Shown here piece by piece: positions 17,804-26,808 of a stretch of DNA of 64,000 bases. This DNA comes from Niabella ginsenosidivorans. Its GTDB lineage: Bacteria > Bacteroidota > Bacteroidia > Chitinophagales > Chitinophagaceae. Under the pieces are notes generated by a model. That model had not been told where the DNA came from, did no database searches, and worked only from the letters and a program-made list of their open reading frames with translations. Numbering within the stretch: the first letter of the stretch is position 1; every line of letters begins with the position of its first letter. The position numbers were made by a program, and so were the translations under genes. The stretch covers positions 558,001 through 622,000 of the forward strand of contig NZ_CP015772.1 of the NCBI RefSeq assembly GCF_001654455.1. Direction: 5' to 3'.

Positions 17804-19588
17804 ATGAAACAAAACATGTACAGGGCACTGTTATGCCTATCGGGTTTTTGTATGGTTGTTGCCGCAAATGCTGTGTCAGGAGCTTTGCCCGGATCCGGCA
17901 ACGGCTCCTCATCAAAAAAAACGGATACAGCTACAGTGAAAAAGCTGTTACAATCAGCGGCAGACAATCTCTATAGTGATTCCGCAAAAACCATCCGGTA
18001 TTGCAAAGAGGCAATCCACCTGTCTAACCGGCTTCATTATGCCTATGGGGCAATGAGAGGGTATATATACCTGGGCGATGTTTATTATCAGAGCAGCCGA
18101 TACGGAGACTCGTATGCGGCTTTTATGACGGCGAAAAAAATTGGCGATGCCAGTGCTGATAAACGGGGGTTCTCCTATTTCTATAATGATCTTGGTTTAT
18201 TTTATAACTCCATACAGGAATACGACAGTGCCCTAAATAGTTTTCATAACAGTTTAGCCTATATACCGGATACAAGTGCAAAGGGGCTTTCTGAGGCGTT
18301 TTTAAATATTGGGGTTACCTATGGCGGCGCGGGTGACATTGGAAGAGCGGCTACCTATCTGAATAAGGCACTGCAGATTGCGCAGGAAAAGCACATGGAT
18401 CAGAACCTTGCCTTTATTTATATGAACCTGGGCAATGCATATGCAGATGCCCGCCACCCCCAGCTGCAAAGGGCTACAGATTATTTTAAACAGGCGCTGA
18501 CTGCTGCCGGTAAAACAGGAAACACCTATGTTCAGTCCATTGCTTATGCTTCCCTTGGAGATATCTGTAACCGGCAGGGACAGTTTGACCAGGCGCTGGC
18601 CTATTCAAGGCAGGCTATGGATATTACGCGGAAAGCAGGTTTTGCGTCTTTGCAAATGTACAGTCAGTTCGGGTATTGTGAAATACTGACAAAAATGCAT
18701 CGCTTTGAAGCAAGTGATAGTGCTTTAAAAAATATTGCAAAAACGTTTTACCTGACGCTGAACGACCGGAAACAATATTTAAAATCATATATAGACCTGT
18801 ACAAAGAATGGGGGAACTATAAAAAAGCACTGGAGCTGTCGGACCAGTTAAAAAAAGTGACCGACTCTATTGCAGAAATGACCAATAAGAGAAATATGGA
18901 TATCCTGGATGCCCGTTTCCGCTTTCACGAACAGGAAACCCGTATTACTGATTTAAAAAAAGAGAACAACTGGAAAACCCGGCTTGTAAAAATATCCGTT
19001 GTGGCAGTCATCATGAGCTTTTTGTTCATCGGTATGCTGATCTATTCAAAAAGACTCAAATCAAGAGTGCTTCTCCAGAAACAACAGGTGCTTAAAGAGG
19101 AGAATGCACGCATGAAGATGGAAAAGGCTCTGGCAGAAGAAAAAGCCGTTCGTGTAAAAGAAGACCTGGATCATAAAAACCGGGCGTTATCGGCAAGCGT
19201 TGTGCATAGCGAACAAATGGCGCGCATCCTTTTTGGTATTAAAGAGAAGTTATCGGATACCGAAAAACTGAGGGATCCGGCATATGTAGAAGATATACGC
19301 AAAATCATTCGGCATAATATTCATTTGCAGGAAGACTGGCAAAAATTTAAAATGCATTTTGAGGAAGTGCATCCATCCTTCTTTAGTAAGCTGGCGCTCA
19401 TAGCTCCCCAGCTTTCAAAAAATGAACTGAAGCAATGCGCCTATATACGTATGAATATGTCCAATAAAGAGGTCGCCGCCCTGCTAAATGTATCCCCTGA
19501 CAGCGTTAAAATGAGCCGTTACCGGATCAAAAAGAAACTCGGTCTTCCTTTCAGTACCGATTTAGGAGAATATATTGCTTCCTTATGA
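17804..19588 (+). CDS. TPR protein with transmembrane segment and LuxR-like HTH
   Basis: A 594-residue one-component regulator of a type abundant in Bacteroidota. Order: signal peptide (1 to about 25); repeated TPR units (about 45-370, for example DSALNSFHNSLAYIPD and ATDYFKQALTAAGKTG); a single membrane helix near 395-415; a charged coiled coil (about 420-480); and a C-terminal helix-turn-helix (about 535-594) with LSKNELKQCAYIRMNMSNKE and VSPDSVKMSRYRIKKKL. The TPRs would lie in the periplasm and the HTH in the cytoplasm. The target genes are unknown; the lipoprotein gene about 150 nt downstream is a candidate. Confidence 0.9.
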   Translation: MKQNMYRALLCLSGFCMVVAANAVSGALPGSGNGSSSKKTDTATVKKLLQSAADNLYSDSAKTIRYCKEAIHLSNRLHYAYGAMRGYIYLGDVYYQSSRYGDSYAAFMTAKKIGDASADKRGFSYFYNDLGLFYNSIQEYDSALNSFHNSLAYIPDTSAKGLSEAFLNIGVTYGGAGDIGRAATYLNKALQIAQEKHMDQNLAFIYMNLGNAYADARHPQLQRATDYFKQALTAAGKTGNTYVQSIAYASLGDICNRQGQFDQALAYSRQAMDITRKAGFASLQMYSQFGYCEILTKMHRFEASDSALKNIAKTFYLTLNDRKQYLKSYIDLYKEWGNYKKALELSDQLKKVTDSIAEMTNKRNMDILDARFRFHEQETRITDLKKENNWKTRLVKISVVAVIMSFLFIGMLIYSKRLKSRVLLQKQQVLKEENARMKMEKALAEEKAVRVKEDLDHKNRALSASVVHSEQMARILFGIKEKLSDTEKLRDPAYVEDIRKIIRHNIHLQEDWQKFKMHFEEVHPSFFSKLALIAPQLSKNELKQCAYIRMNMSNKEVAALLNVSPDSVKMSRYRIKKKLGLPFSTDLGEYIASL

Positions 19589-19736
19589 TAGCGATACTGT
19601 ATACTGCAATTAAACCGGTTACGTATATATAATATTCATTGTATACAATTTGTAACCTTGGATGGTTACGATTTGTAAACCGGATAAAGTACCCATCACC
19701 AGAGCTCTCCGTTATTTTTGGCAAAACGGAAATTTT

Positions 19737-20180
19737 ATGAAAAGAAAATTTGTTACTCTGGGAATGGGACTGTTGCTGCTATCGGCGCTCCTTGTTTCCT
19801 GTAAAAAAAGCGATGCCGATATCCGAAAACATGCTTCCGGCACCTTTCATGCCTTTGAGGCTTTTATTAACGGCAAGGATTTTACATTACCTACCAAGGA
19901 TGAAGCATTTGATATTGAGATCAACATGTCAAATGAATCGGAAGCTACCATTACACTGATTTATTATGCCAAGGGAAAACCACAAAAACTGGATCCGATC
20001 CCATGTGTATTTCAAACAGATGAAGATGGCTTTGGTGTTTTAAAAGAGAAAGCATCCGGTAAAGTATTAGTGCTGTACTATGATGCAGATACAATCGATT
20101 TTTATTTTCCGGCAGGGCATGGGGATACTGTTTCTGCTTCAAGAGACGGGAAAAAGCCCGGCTGGTGGGATGAGGATTAA
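19737..20180 (+). CDS. Small lipoprotein, unknown function
   Basis: A 147-residue lipoprotein: MKRKFVTLGMGL, a hydrophobic core, then the lipobox LLVSC with lipidation at Cys21. The mature chain has beta-strand-like patterns (ATITLIYYAKGK, KVLVLYYDADTIDFYF) and an acidic end. The frame is open 25 codons upstream, but that extension lacks a signal peptide, so the ATG at 19737 is chosen. No family is recognised. It follows the TPR/HTH gene in the same direction. Confidence 0.65.
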   Translation: MKRKFVTLGMGLLLLSALLVSCKKSDADIRKHASGTFHAFEAFINGKDFTLPTKDEAFDIEINMSNESEATITLIYYAKGKPQKLDPIPCVFQTDEDGFGVLKEKASGKVLVLYYDADTIDFYFPAGHGDTVSASRDGKKPGWWDED

Positions 20181-20254
20181 TCCTTCTACCCGCCGCTTCA
20201 GCGTAATTGCGAATAACTGGCAGGTTGCTACATGAAATAATACCGGGCAGTATC

Positions 20255-20332
20255 TTTGGGTGGAGCGCCAGTGCTGTACTTATGCACCTGCAGGAACGCC
20301 TTATTCTTATAAGAGCTTCCTGTCCACCCAAA
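20255..20332. repeat. Three-way-junction inverted-repeat element
   Basis: A 10-bp perfect outer stem, TTTGGGTGGA (20255-20264) with TCCACCCAAA (20323-20332), encloses two adjacent hairpins. One pairs CAGTGC with GCACCTG (one bulge). The other pairs CAGGAA with TTCCTG and, inside it, CTTAT with ATAAG. There is no coding frame and no T-tract. It may be a small non-autonomous mobile element or a structured RNA. Confidence 0.5.
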
Positions 20333-20827
20333 ACTGTTCATAAGTAACAGGAGCTCCCCCGGCGATTAAGGCTGTTCCGGCTGAGCCTGATTACAACGCT
20401 TACTGTTTATACTGCAAGAGCGCCTGTTTTTCTTTAAAGATTTGTCGGGGATATGGGGTCCTGTTTTTTACCGCCGGAATATATCGTTAAAAAAGGCGCT
20501 TCATTACAGGTATCGGGTCACTGACGGGCTATGCCATAATGCATGAATACTTTGCCAAAATCCGGTAACAGCGGCTGTATTGGAATTGTATCTTAGGGAT
20601 CGGTTAAAGGCGGCTTCAGTTTAACAGAAAAATTAATGCAGCATTATACCGTATTAAGATAAGAGCAATAAGCCTTATGCCTTTGCCCTTTATTTTAATG
20701 CAAGGCCAGAAGCAGAACAGCCTGCCTGACCTGGTATTGGGGAATATGTCTTGCCGGATCGGCTCATTATTTACGATGCTTGTATAACGATTGCACAATT
20801 CAATTATAAACCTCTAATTTCAAAAAA
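20333..20827. other. Gene-free spacer
   Basis: No convincing coding sequence on either strand; a 60-codon minus-strand frame looks random. Besides a small hairpin just after the three-way element (CTGTT / AACAG, about 20334-20351) I see nothing. It must hold the promoter of the following lyase-like gene, but no clear -33/-7 pair was found. Confidence 0.4.
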
Positions 20828-21607
20828 ATGAAAAGAATCACGACCTGTCTTTTAGGCATTGCCTGTGCTATTGCCCTGTCTCAATGTAAAAAGGAATCAA
20901 CGACTGAACTCCGGAAGGCAACTGATGAACAATCTATTGCATCTGCAAACGGAACGTTAGGGGCCCTCTCCCTGCTGTTTGATGGAGATGCGTCGCTGGG
21001 TTCGGCCAATGTATGGAAGGATATCAATATAGAAGGTGCCGGTACGGTAACAACGATCAACGATGAAACGGGCACCCTGTGCTGGAAATTTTTAAAACCC
21101 TCCGGCAGCCATCGTACTGAAGGGCATGGCGCCAAAAATTACCAGGCGGCAGCCGGGGATGAAATATACATTGGCTGGACGAGCAAACTTTATATGCCTT
21201 TAACGTTAAAGACCGATGCGGTGTTCCAATGGAAATCCTATCCTACCGGTACTGCTGCCAATCATCCGATTATGCTGCGCACCAGGAGCGGTAATTTAGA
21301 GCTGCAATATTTTGATAGCAGTCATGTGGCTTACGTGCCCTGGTCTATACCATTATCAACCAGCACCTGGCAGCAGTTTGTGCTTCGTATGAATTTATCC
21401 TACAGTGCTGCCACCGGGTACATAGAGCTTTGGTATAACGGCGTAAAGCAAACATTTTCCAACGGCAGCCAGCGTTATTATTGCCGCACGATGGATGCGG
21501 ACTACTGCGATCCTAAATGGGGCGTATACGGGGGAGATGATGCACAGGCAACGCATATTGTTAAAGGCATCCGCATTGGTACCAGCTATGCAGATGTGGC
21601 GCAGTAA
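20828..21607 (+). CDS. Polysaccharide-lyase-like lipoprotein (jelly-roll, heparin-lyase-I/PL20-like fold)
   Basis: A 259-residue surface or periplasmic lipoprotein: MKRITTCLLGIACAIALSQC gives a signal peptide and lipobox with Cys20. The mature part resembles the polysaccharide-lyase domain shared by heparin lyase I-like and PL20-like proteins: a GALSLLFDGD start, EGHGAKNYQ, EIYIGWTSKLYMP, VFQWKSYP, a WQQFVLRMNLS strand, GYIELWYNGVKQT, and a final CDPKWGVYGGDD. This fold is a concanavalin-like beta-sandwich that cleaves or binds uronic-acid glycans. Substrate and activity are inference; some relatives are only binding proteins. No glycan transport genes lie directly beside it. Confidence 0.75.
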   Translation: MKRITTCLLGIACAIALSQCKKESTTELRKATDEQSIASANGTLGALSLLFDGDASLGSANVWKDINIEGAGTVTTINDETGTLCWKFLKPSGSHRTEGHGAKNYQAAAGDEIYIGWTSKLYMPLTLKTDAVFQWKSYPTGTAANHPIMLRTRSGNLELQYFDSSHVAYVPWSIPLSTSTWQQFVLRMNLSYSAATGYIELWYNGVKQTFSNGSQRYYCRTMDADYCDPKWGVYGGDDAQATHIVKGIRIGTSYADVAQ

Positions 21608-21698
21608 TTACGCCCGGGGATGACTGCCGGAGGGCGTATGCCTTCAAAGCTAAAGTGCCGGCTATTACTCTCCCATAGGATATAACAGGGGCGCTTTC

Positions 21699-22649
21699 TT
21701 ATTCCCGGGCCTGGCCGGTAATACAGGTAACGGTCTTTTCTACCAGGGCGTCTGTTTTTTCTTTAGGAATATTGTTAAAGCCGTGATCCCCTTTTTTAAC
21801 AATGATCAGCCCGTTGCTAACCTTATTGGCATCCAGCATCCGGTGCAGCTTCCGGGACTGGCGCAGGGGCACCACCCTGTCCTTTGTGCCATGAAATATA
21901 AATGTAGGAACCGTAGCGGCTGTTATATATTTCAGAGGAGTGTACAGGCCGGCTGTTTGCATAACTTTTTGTTTGTCCGGATCAATAGAATAACCGGTAA
22001 GCGCATAGGCCAGCTTTTCCCTGTAGGGTAATAGTTTGGGAATAAATATTTTGGCCAGCAGCACGGTAAACCAGCCGGCATCCGGCTTTAAAAGTGCATT
22101 CAGGTCAGTAGGGCCAAAAAAGTCAATCACATAATTTGTTCTGGCTGAAAAGGAGGCCAGCTGAGGGCTTCCCGGCCATTTTGTATCATCGGTGTAGGCG
22201 GTCAGCAAGGCAAGATGGCCGCCGGCAGAACCACCCCAAAGCCCGATGTTTTCGGGGTCAAAGCCATATTGCTCCGCATGCGCCCGTACCCAGCGCACGG
22301 CATCTTTACAATCTGCAATGGGTACCGGCAGGTGTATGGTTTTACTAAGCAGGGTATAATCGATACTGACAACGGCAATCCCGGTTTTATTCAGTTGCTT
22401 TTTTAGCTGTTGTGTATAATAAAAGGTTTCAAGCGACCGGTCGCCCTCCACCCAGGCCCCGCCATGTATGATCAGTACCACCGGAAATTTTTTGCCGGCT
22501 GCTGTTGGTTCCGGAAGAAAAAGATCCAGCATTAAAGCGTTTCCATTCTCCGATCGTTTATAAGGGAGGTTTTTATATTCCTGCTGGGCGTTTAATACTG
22601 CGGTTTTGAATAAAAGGAGGAAAAACAATAAAACAGGCAGGGGCTTCAT
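21699..22649 (-). CDS. Secreted alpha/beta hydrolase esterase (BD-FAE / acetylxylan-esterase-like)
   Basis: A 316-residue exported carboxylesterase. After a signal peptide (MKPLPVLLFFLLLFKTAVLNAQ) come the oxyanion motif HGGAW, the nucleophile elbow GGSAGG, a FFGPTDL strand, FIFHGTKDRVVP with the catalytic Asp, and KKGDHGFNN with the catalytic His. This arrangement is common in esterases that remove acyl groups from plant or host glycans. The frame is open 37 codons further upstream, but that part overlaps the end of the DUF202 gene and would place the signal peptide internally, so 22649 is chosen. The exact substrate is unknown. Confidence 0.88.
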   Translation of the reverse strand: MKPLPVLLFFLLLFKTAVLNAQQEYKNLPYKRSENGNALMLDLFLPEPTAAGKKFPVVLIIHGGAWVEGDRSLETFYYTQQLKKQLNKTGIAVVSIDYTLLSKTIHLPVPIADCKDAVRWVRAHAEQYGFDPENIGLWGGSAGGHLALLTAYTDDTKWPGSPQLASFSARTNYVIDFFGPTDLNALLKPDAGWFTVLLAKIFIPKLLPYREKLAYALTGYSIDPDKQKVMQTAGLYTPLKYITAATVPTFIFHGTKDRVVPLRQSRKLHRMLDANKVSNGLIIVKKGDHGFNNIPKEKTDALVEKTVTCITGQARE

Positions 22650-22711
22650 TTGCAAAGGGTTTTTATAAAAATAATTATTAAAAATGAAAGGGATGGCAAA
22701 GCCGGTTGTGG

Positions 22712-23103
22712 TTAATAGCTGATGTTTCTGAATAAATAAATCAGCAGTAAAACGCTGCATAATAACAATAATACAGCGCTCAGCGTAAGCAGCCGGTCAG
22801 ACTGGCGGAAGCTGCCTGTATCCAGCAGCTCTTTGGTTCTCCGGTACCGGTAATAGGCAAAAATAATAGTGATGCCGCCCAGGGCGACCAGTATAATGCC
22901 AATAGCCTGGGAAAAGCCTGTACGGGGGGCAGTGCCTGTGGGGCATCCAGGGCCAGGGCAAGTTGCCGGATAAACAGGGAAAATTTTACCACCACAAAGC
23001 CAAAGCCCATGATGCCGATGCTGGTGCGTATCCATGCCAGGAAGGTTCTTTCATTGGCCAGGTGGTCGCTGGCTCCTGCTTTAGAATTTTTGTTTGCTTC
23101 CAT
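22712..23103 (-). pseudogene. DUF202 (YidH-like) membrane protein gene with a one-base frameshift
   Basis: The first 60 codons (from 23103) encode a typical DUF202 start, [22 protein letters not shown], and one membrane helix. The remainder of the family, [20 protein letters not shown] and a final hydrophobic helix ending NISY, is read in a different frame down to 22712. The switch falls at a run of six G on the plus strand (22924-22929; six C in the mRNA sense). One additional C would restore a continuous protein of about 130 residues with three membrane helices, as in E. coli YidH (115). It is thus either a recent pseudogene, a homopolymer sequencing error, or a slippage site. YidH function is unknown. 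Confidence 0.8.
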
Positions 23104-23242
23104 TTTTTATAAGTATATACAGAACAGGCCAGGGGCTGTATTTCAAATATAATAAAGATCTCCGGCATATATAGATTTGATGCTGCCGTCAGCCTTAGTA
23201 AGCAGGAATTGATGTTGCTTCTTGCAGGAGTTAATAACCCGG

Positions 23243-24409
23243 CTATTGTGTTTTTGATGCCGGGTATATAGCAATATGGTGTGTTCTTAAACGGTATTGA
23301 ATATCGCTCCGTTCGGCGCTGTTGCCAAAGTTCAGGCTTTTGGAGGCCTGTAGCGGCATGTGGCAGTTAATGCAGTAGTTATTTGCCTGCCGCATGGTAA
23401 CGGCATGGGCAGATTGCTGGTGGCAGCTCATACAGCGCTGCACAAAAACCTCCCTGCTGTTGCGTTCATTCATATGCGTATCATGACAGTTCATGCAGGT
23501 AAGGTTGCTTTGCAGGAAACACTTGCTTTGCATCAATGATTGCATTTGCATGCCATGCGCATCCGGGTTGGCGGCCGCGCCGGGGTAGTACATGTAATAG
23601 TGCGACAAGGTATCGCCCGGTTTAAAGGCAAATATCGTCCGCAGTTCTACAGGATCACCGGAGTGGCAGGTAGCGCACAGGTCTAACTGTTGCTGCCGGC
23701 TCAGCGATTTTATGGGTACCATATATTTCGCCGTCCTTACCCCGGGGTGCTCCGTATGGAATGCTACATGCTGCGCTGCCGGGCCATGGCAGCGCTCACA
23801 GTCAATACCATATATAATGGTGGCGGGGTCTATTTTTTCGGTATACCGCATGCCCTGCTCCAGGCTTTTTTCAGCATAGGCGTAGGAGCTGTGGCACTCC
23901 ATACAGCGGCTAACGATCAGGCGCGCATAATCAGGCTGATTTGCCCGAAGGCCCGGGCTGTTCGTCCACCGTTTTAGTTCCGTTAAATAGGTAAGGGGCA
24001 GCTCATACAGGGCTTCGTCTTTCCAGTAGCCAAAGGTCCAGGCCTTTTCACCGGAGCCAAAAGCAATATCCATGGTTTCACTGTTTACCTGCTGCCCTTT
24101 TAAAATATAGGACTGGGCCAGCTTATTATGAACAGCCTCCAGCTTTACCAGCTGACCGTTCGGAAAATGAACCGTATCATTTAAAGCAGTGATCAGTTGT
24201 TTAAATTTTTCAAAATCCACTTTTGAGGAGGTGTTAAAGTGGTTGGTATGCGTATAATGATCCGTAATATTCTTATGACATTGCACACAACTGGCAGCAC
24301 CTGCATATTGCGGGCCTCTTGCATCCTGGGTGCGTGCATATTTGTTGGTGCATTTCAGCATACAAACAGAAAAGCTCAGCAATACAAGAAGTACAGTAAT
24401 TATTTTCAA
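23243..24409 (-). CDS. Seven-haem c-type cytochrome
   Basis: A 388-residue exported electron-transfer protein with seven CxxCH motifs: CVQCH, CMECH, CERCH, CATCH, CMNCH, CMSCH and CINCH. Extra histidines such as HYTHTNH and HMNERN can serve as sixth haem ligands. The N-terminus MKIITVLLVLLSFSVCMLKC is a signal peptide, probably of the lipoprotein type. Spacing resembles the cytochrome c554-like superfamily. No partner oxidoreductase, quinol dehydrogenase or haem-lyase gene lies next to it, so donor and acceptor are unknown. Confidence 0.9.
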   Translation of the reverse strand: MKIITVLLVLLSFSVCMLKCTNKYARTQDARGPQYAGAASCVQCHKNITDHYTHTNHFNTSSKVDFEKFKQLITALNDTVHFPNGQLVKLEAVHNKLAQSYILKGQQVNSETMDIAFGSGEKAWTFGYWKDEALYELPLTYLTELKRWTNSPGLRANQPDYARLIVSRCMECHSSYAYAEKSLEQGMRYTEKIDPATIIYGIDCERCHGPAAQHVAFHTEHPGVRTAKYMVPIKSLSRQQQLDLCATCHSGDPVELRTIFAFKPGDTLSHYYMYYPGAAANPDAHGMQMQSLMQSKCFLQSNLTCMNCHDTHMNERNSREVFVQRCMSCHQQSAHAVTMRQANNYCINCHMPLQASKSLNFGNSAERSDIQYRLRTHHIAIYPASKTQ

Positions 24410-25115
24410 ATGGGGCGTTTTTGTTCCGTAAACGAAAATACAATTTTATTTCTGTTGCCCCGCCAGTAAAGCAACTGGCCACATCAGAAAGGGTCTTTTA
24501 TTAATAAAGGTGGCTTAAGGAAGTGTATGTACAAGGCTGCAAAATAGAAAAAAACAATGAAGTTTCAGAGGGTTTAGGACGACGGGCGCTGCGGAGGAAG
24601 CCAGGGCTACCCGTTTCATATTATGATTTCCAAATCCTTTTTTTAGATTGGTACTCTACTTTTTTGGTAGACTAACGAATTGTTCTATCTTTGTTAACTA
24701 AAAAGCAAGTGTATGCGCATGAACAGATTTTGTAATAGTAAGCTGTAACTTTACAATAGAGCTACCGTTGTTGTTTTCTTTGTCTATAAAGAGCTTTCTT
24801 GAATTTTATTCCATGTTAATTGGTCGGTCAGATGAAAGAGATAGATATAATCGGATTTACTTACTGTAAATCTTTTTTACAGGTGCCTTCTTTTTCTTTA
24901 AAGGTATGTCTGTAAGTAAAGGATGGAGTACCTAATACAAGCGTCCGAATTAGTTTCACTTCAGACTATTGTTCTTACAGTTAAATACGTAGTTGAAATG
25001 ATAAAAAGACATATGTCTTTTTTTAATCCCGGGATTTTGGGTACTGATTTTATTCTTTTTCAACGTCTGCATGGATTACAATTTTTATTAATTTTAATCC
25101 GTATTCTCCATTCTG
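24410..25115. other. Long leader and spacer before the ECF sigma gene
   Basis: About 0.7 kb without a convincing gene. It contains the promoter at 24663-24693, so the sigma gene would have an untranslated leader of about 400 nt. A 66-codon frame that runs into the sigma start (24923-25123) shows no protein-like conservation. The leader is T/A-rich and could carry regulatory structure, but none was resolved by eye. Confidence 0.45.
24663..24693 (+). promoter_or_regulatory. Promoter of the sulfatase locus (ECF sigma gene)
   Basis: TTTG (24663-24666) and TATCTTTG (24686-24693) are separated by 19 nt, a full match to the Bacteroidota -33/-7 consensus. A dyad TCTAC / GTAGA (24655-24659 and 24667-24671) overlaps the -33 box and could be an operator. 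Confidence 0.6.
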
Positions 25116-25631
25116 ATGAGTGAATTTGATCAAGCTTTTTTTGAATCTGTATTTTATAAGTGCTATGACAGGCTGTATGCCGGCTTTTTAAAAAAAACCC
25201 GGTCTGAAACTATTGCAACAGAGCTTACACAACTTACTTTTATAAAGTTTTGGGAATATCGTTCCTCTTATACATTTGAGCTGCCACCCGAATTGCAGCT
25301 CAACCGTAAAGCAAAACAGGTATTTATTGACTGGCTGAGGAAGGAAGCTTATCAGCGTAAACTGGCTGCAGCTCTTCGGGAACATTCATTTTCGCAGCAG
25401 TCGGAAAGCAAATTTGAATTAAACCATACACTACAGGCAGCACTAGACCGTTTGCCTCCCACACGCCGGAAAGTATTTTCCTTGGCGTATATAGAAGGCT
25501 TTTCCCATAAGGAAATTGCCGGATTATTGGGTATTTCGGTAAAAACTGTTGATGCTCACGTGCTTAAAGCCCTGCATCAGTTGCGTAAAATATTGGCTTT
25601 TTATGCTGTTTTATGCGTAATAAGCCAATAA
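25116..25631 (+). CDS. ECF-type RNA polymerase sigma factor
   Basis: A 171-residue sigma-70 family factor with only regions 2 and 4. Region 2 (about residues 10-75) contains ELTQLTFIKFWEYR; region 4 (about 105-160) contains LPPTRRKVFSLAYIEGFSHKEIAGLLGIS and a recognition helix VKTVDAHVLKAL. It is followed 52 nt later by a FecR-type anti-sigma factor, then SusC, SusD and sulfatases. Known pairs of this kind switch on the downstream glycan-uptake genes when the substrate is bound at the outer membrane. The start is the first ATG in frame with the family. Confidence 0.93.
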   Translation: MSEFDQAFFESVFYKCYDRLYAGFLKKTRSETIATELTQLTFIKFWEYRSSYTFELPPELQLNRKAKQVFIDWLRKEAYQRKLAAALREHSFSQQSESKFELNHTLQAALDRLPPTRRKVFSLAYIEGFSHKEIAGLLGISVKTVDAHVLKALHQLRKILAFYAVLCVISQ

Positions 25632-25683
25632 ATTTTTTTTAGGGCAGTAGGTAATTTTCCAGTTTCAAACGTTCATATCTGTT

Positions 25684-26724
25684 ATGGTGAAGACCCCGGA
25701 TCCAAAACAAATCGAAGATTTTTTGTCTAACAGAAGCGGCTATGCTGAGGCGGAGGAGGTATATGCCTGGCTGACAGCCAATCCCGGGGAGCTGGATAAG
25801 ATAATATTGACAGAAGATCTTCAGGCGGAGGAGTTGGTCTATACACCGGACAAAGTTAAAAAGGCAGCACTGGACCGGGCATTAGGCAGAAGCATTGCCA
25901 GGAGTGTGCCTATCCGGCGCTGGCTTGCAGCTGCATCGGTAATCGGCCTGATGCTGGCATTGGTGTGGCTATTCCGGGGCGGCAAAAAGGAACAGGGTAC
26001 AGTTATGGCCTCTGCAATAACGGTAAGAAATAATACCGGTGCAATAATGGATTATCTGTTGCCGGACAGCTCCCGGTTGTCACTGAATCCCGGAGCCACT
26101 ATTGTTTTTGAAAATGATTTTTCGATTAACAGGTTAGTAATGTTAACAAAAGGCGATGTGTATTTCCGGGTAAAAAAGGATGCCTTCCATCCCTTCCGCG
26201 TACTTGCAAATGGTATCAGTACTACAGCGGTTGGTACCCAGTTTTGGGTACAGCAGCTTACCCCTTACCGTGTGAACGTTTCATTAACGGAAGGCAGGGT
26301 AATGATCCGGGCTGCGGATCATTACTTTAAAATGGATACGGTTTTCCTGGTGCCCGGGCAGAATTGTACCATAGATAAAACAACGGGATTGGTAAGCGTA
26401 TGGACCAGTGAGGCTAAAAGCCATCCACAGGACATAAAAGCTCCTTCCGGAAAACAGGGTATTGTTCAGAAAAGGAGTGCCATCGTGTGGACCAACCTTG
26501 AGATACAGCTTTCTGATGCGGAGCTGGTAAATGTCTTTTCAAAGCTGGAGAATCGGTATAACGTAAAAATAATAGTACCGGATACCAGTATATACCATGC
26601 AACCATTACGGGAAAAATATTTTATAATGATTCGCTGGATGTGCTCATTGCAGCTATTTGCGAGCTTAATCAATTGTCATATGAAAAAAGTAACGATACG
26701 ATCTTCTTAAAAAGAAAACCATAA
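25684..26724 (+). CDS. FecR-type anti-sigma factor
   Basis: A single-pass inner-membrane regulator of 346 residues. The cytoplasmic N-terminal part (1 to about 75) would hold the sigma factor. One membrane helix follows at about 80-98 (LAAASVIGLMLALVWLF), then the periplasmic FecR domain (about 110-210, with TKGDVYFRVKKDAFHPFRV and GTQFWVQ). The C-terminal DUF4974/STN-like domain (about 275-346) contains DAELVNVFSKLENRYNVKI. It acts between the outer-membrane receptor and the sigma factor encoded just upstream. Adjacent SusC lacks an obvious N-terminal STN signalling domain, which is unusual for such a trio. Confidence 0.92.
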   Translation: MVKTPDPKQIEDFLSNRSGYAEAEEVYAWLTANPGELDKIILTEDLQAEELVYTPDKVKKAALDRALGRSIARSVPIRRWLAAASVIGLMLALVWLFRGGKKEQGTVMASAITVRNNTGAIMDYLLPDSSRLSLNPGATIVFENDFSINRLVMLTKGDVYFRVKKDAFHPFRVLANGISTTAVGTQFWVQQLTPYRVNVSLTEGRVMIRAADHYFKMDTVFLVPGQNCTIDKTTGLVSVWTSEAKSHPQDIKAPSGKQGIVQKRSAIVWTNLEIQLSDAELVNVFSKLENRYNVKIIVPDTSIYHATITGKIFYNDSLDVLIAAICELNQLSYEKSNDTIFLKRKP

Positions 26725-26808
26725 ACGCGGTAAGCGGTAACAGCACGTAATTTTCGTCCAGAACTGCTGCATTTCCTATCATCAATTTTCGAAATTTAAA
26801 AGCCAAAT

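Noticed and set aside
24923-25123. 66-codon frame in the leader of the sigma factor gene
   Set aside because: No recognisable protein sequence; it overlaps the sigma start and sits in a T-rich leader. A regulatory leader peptide cannot be excluded.
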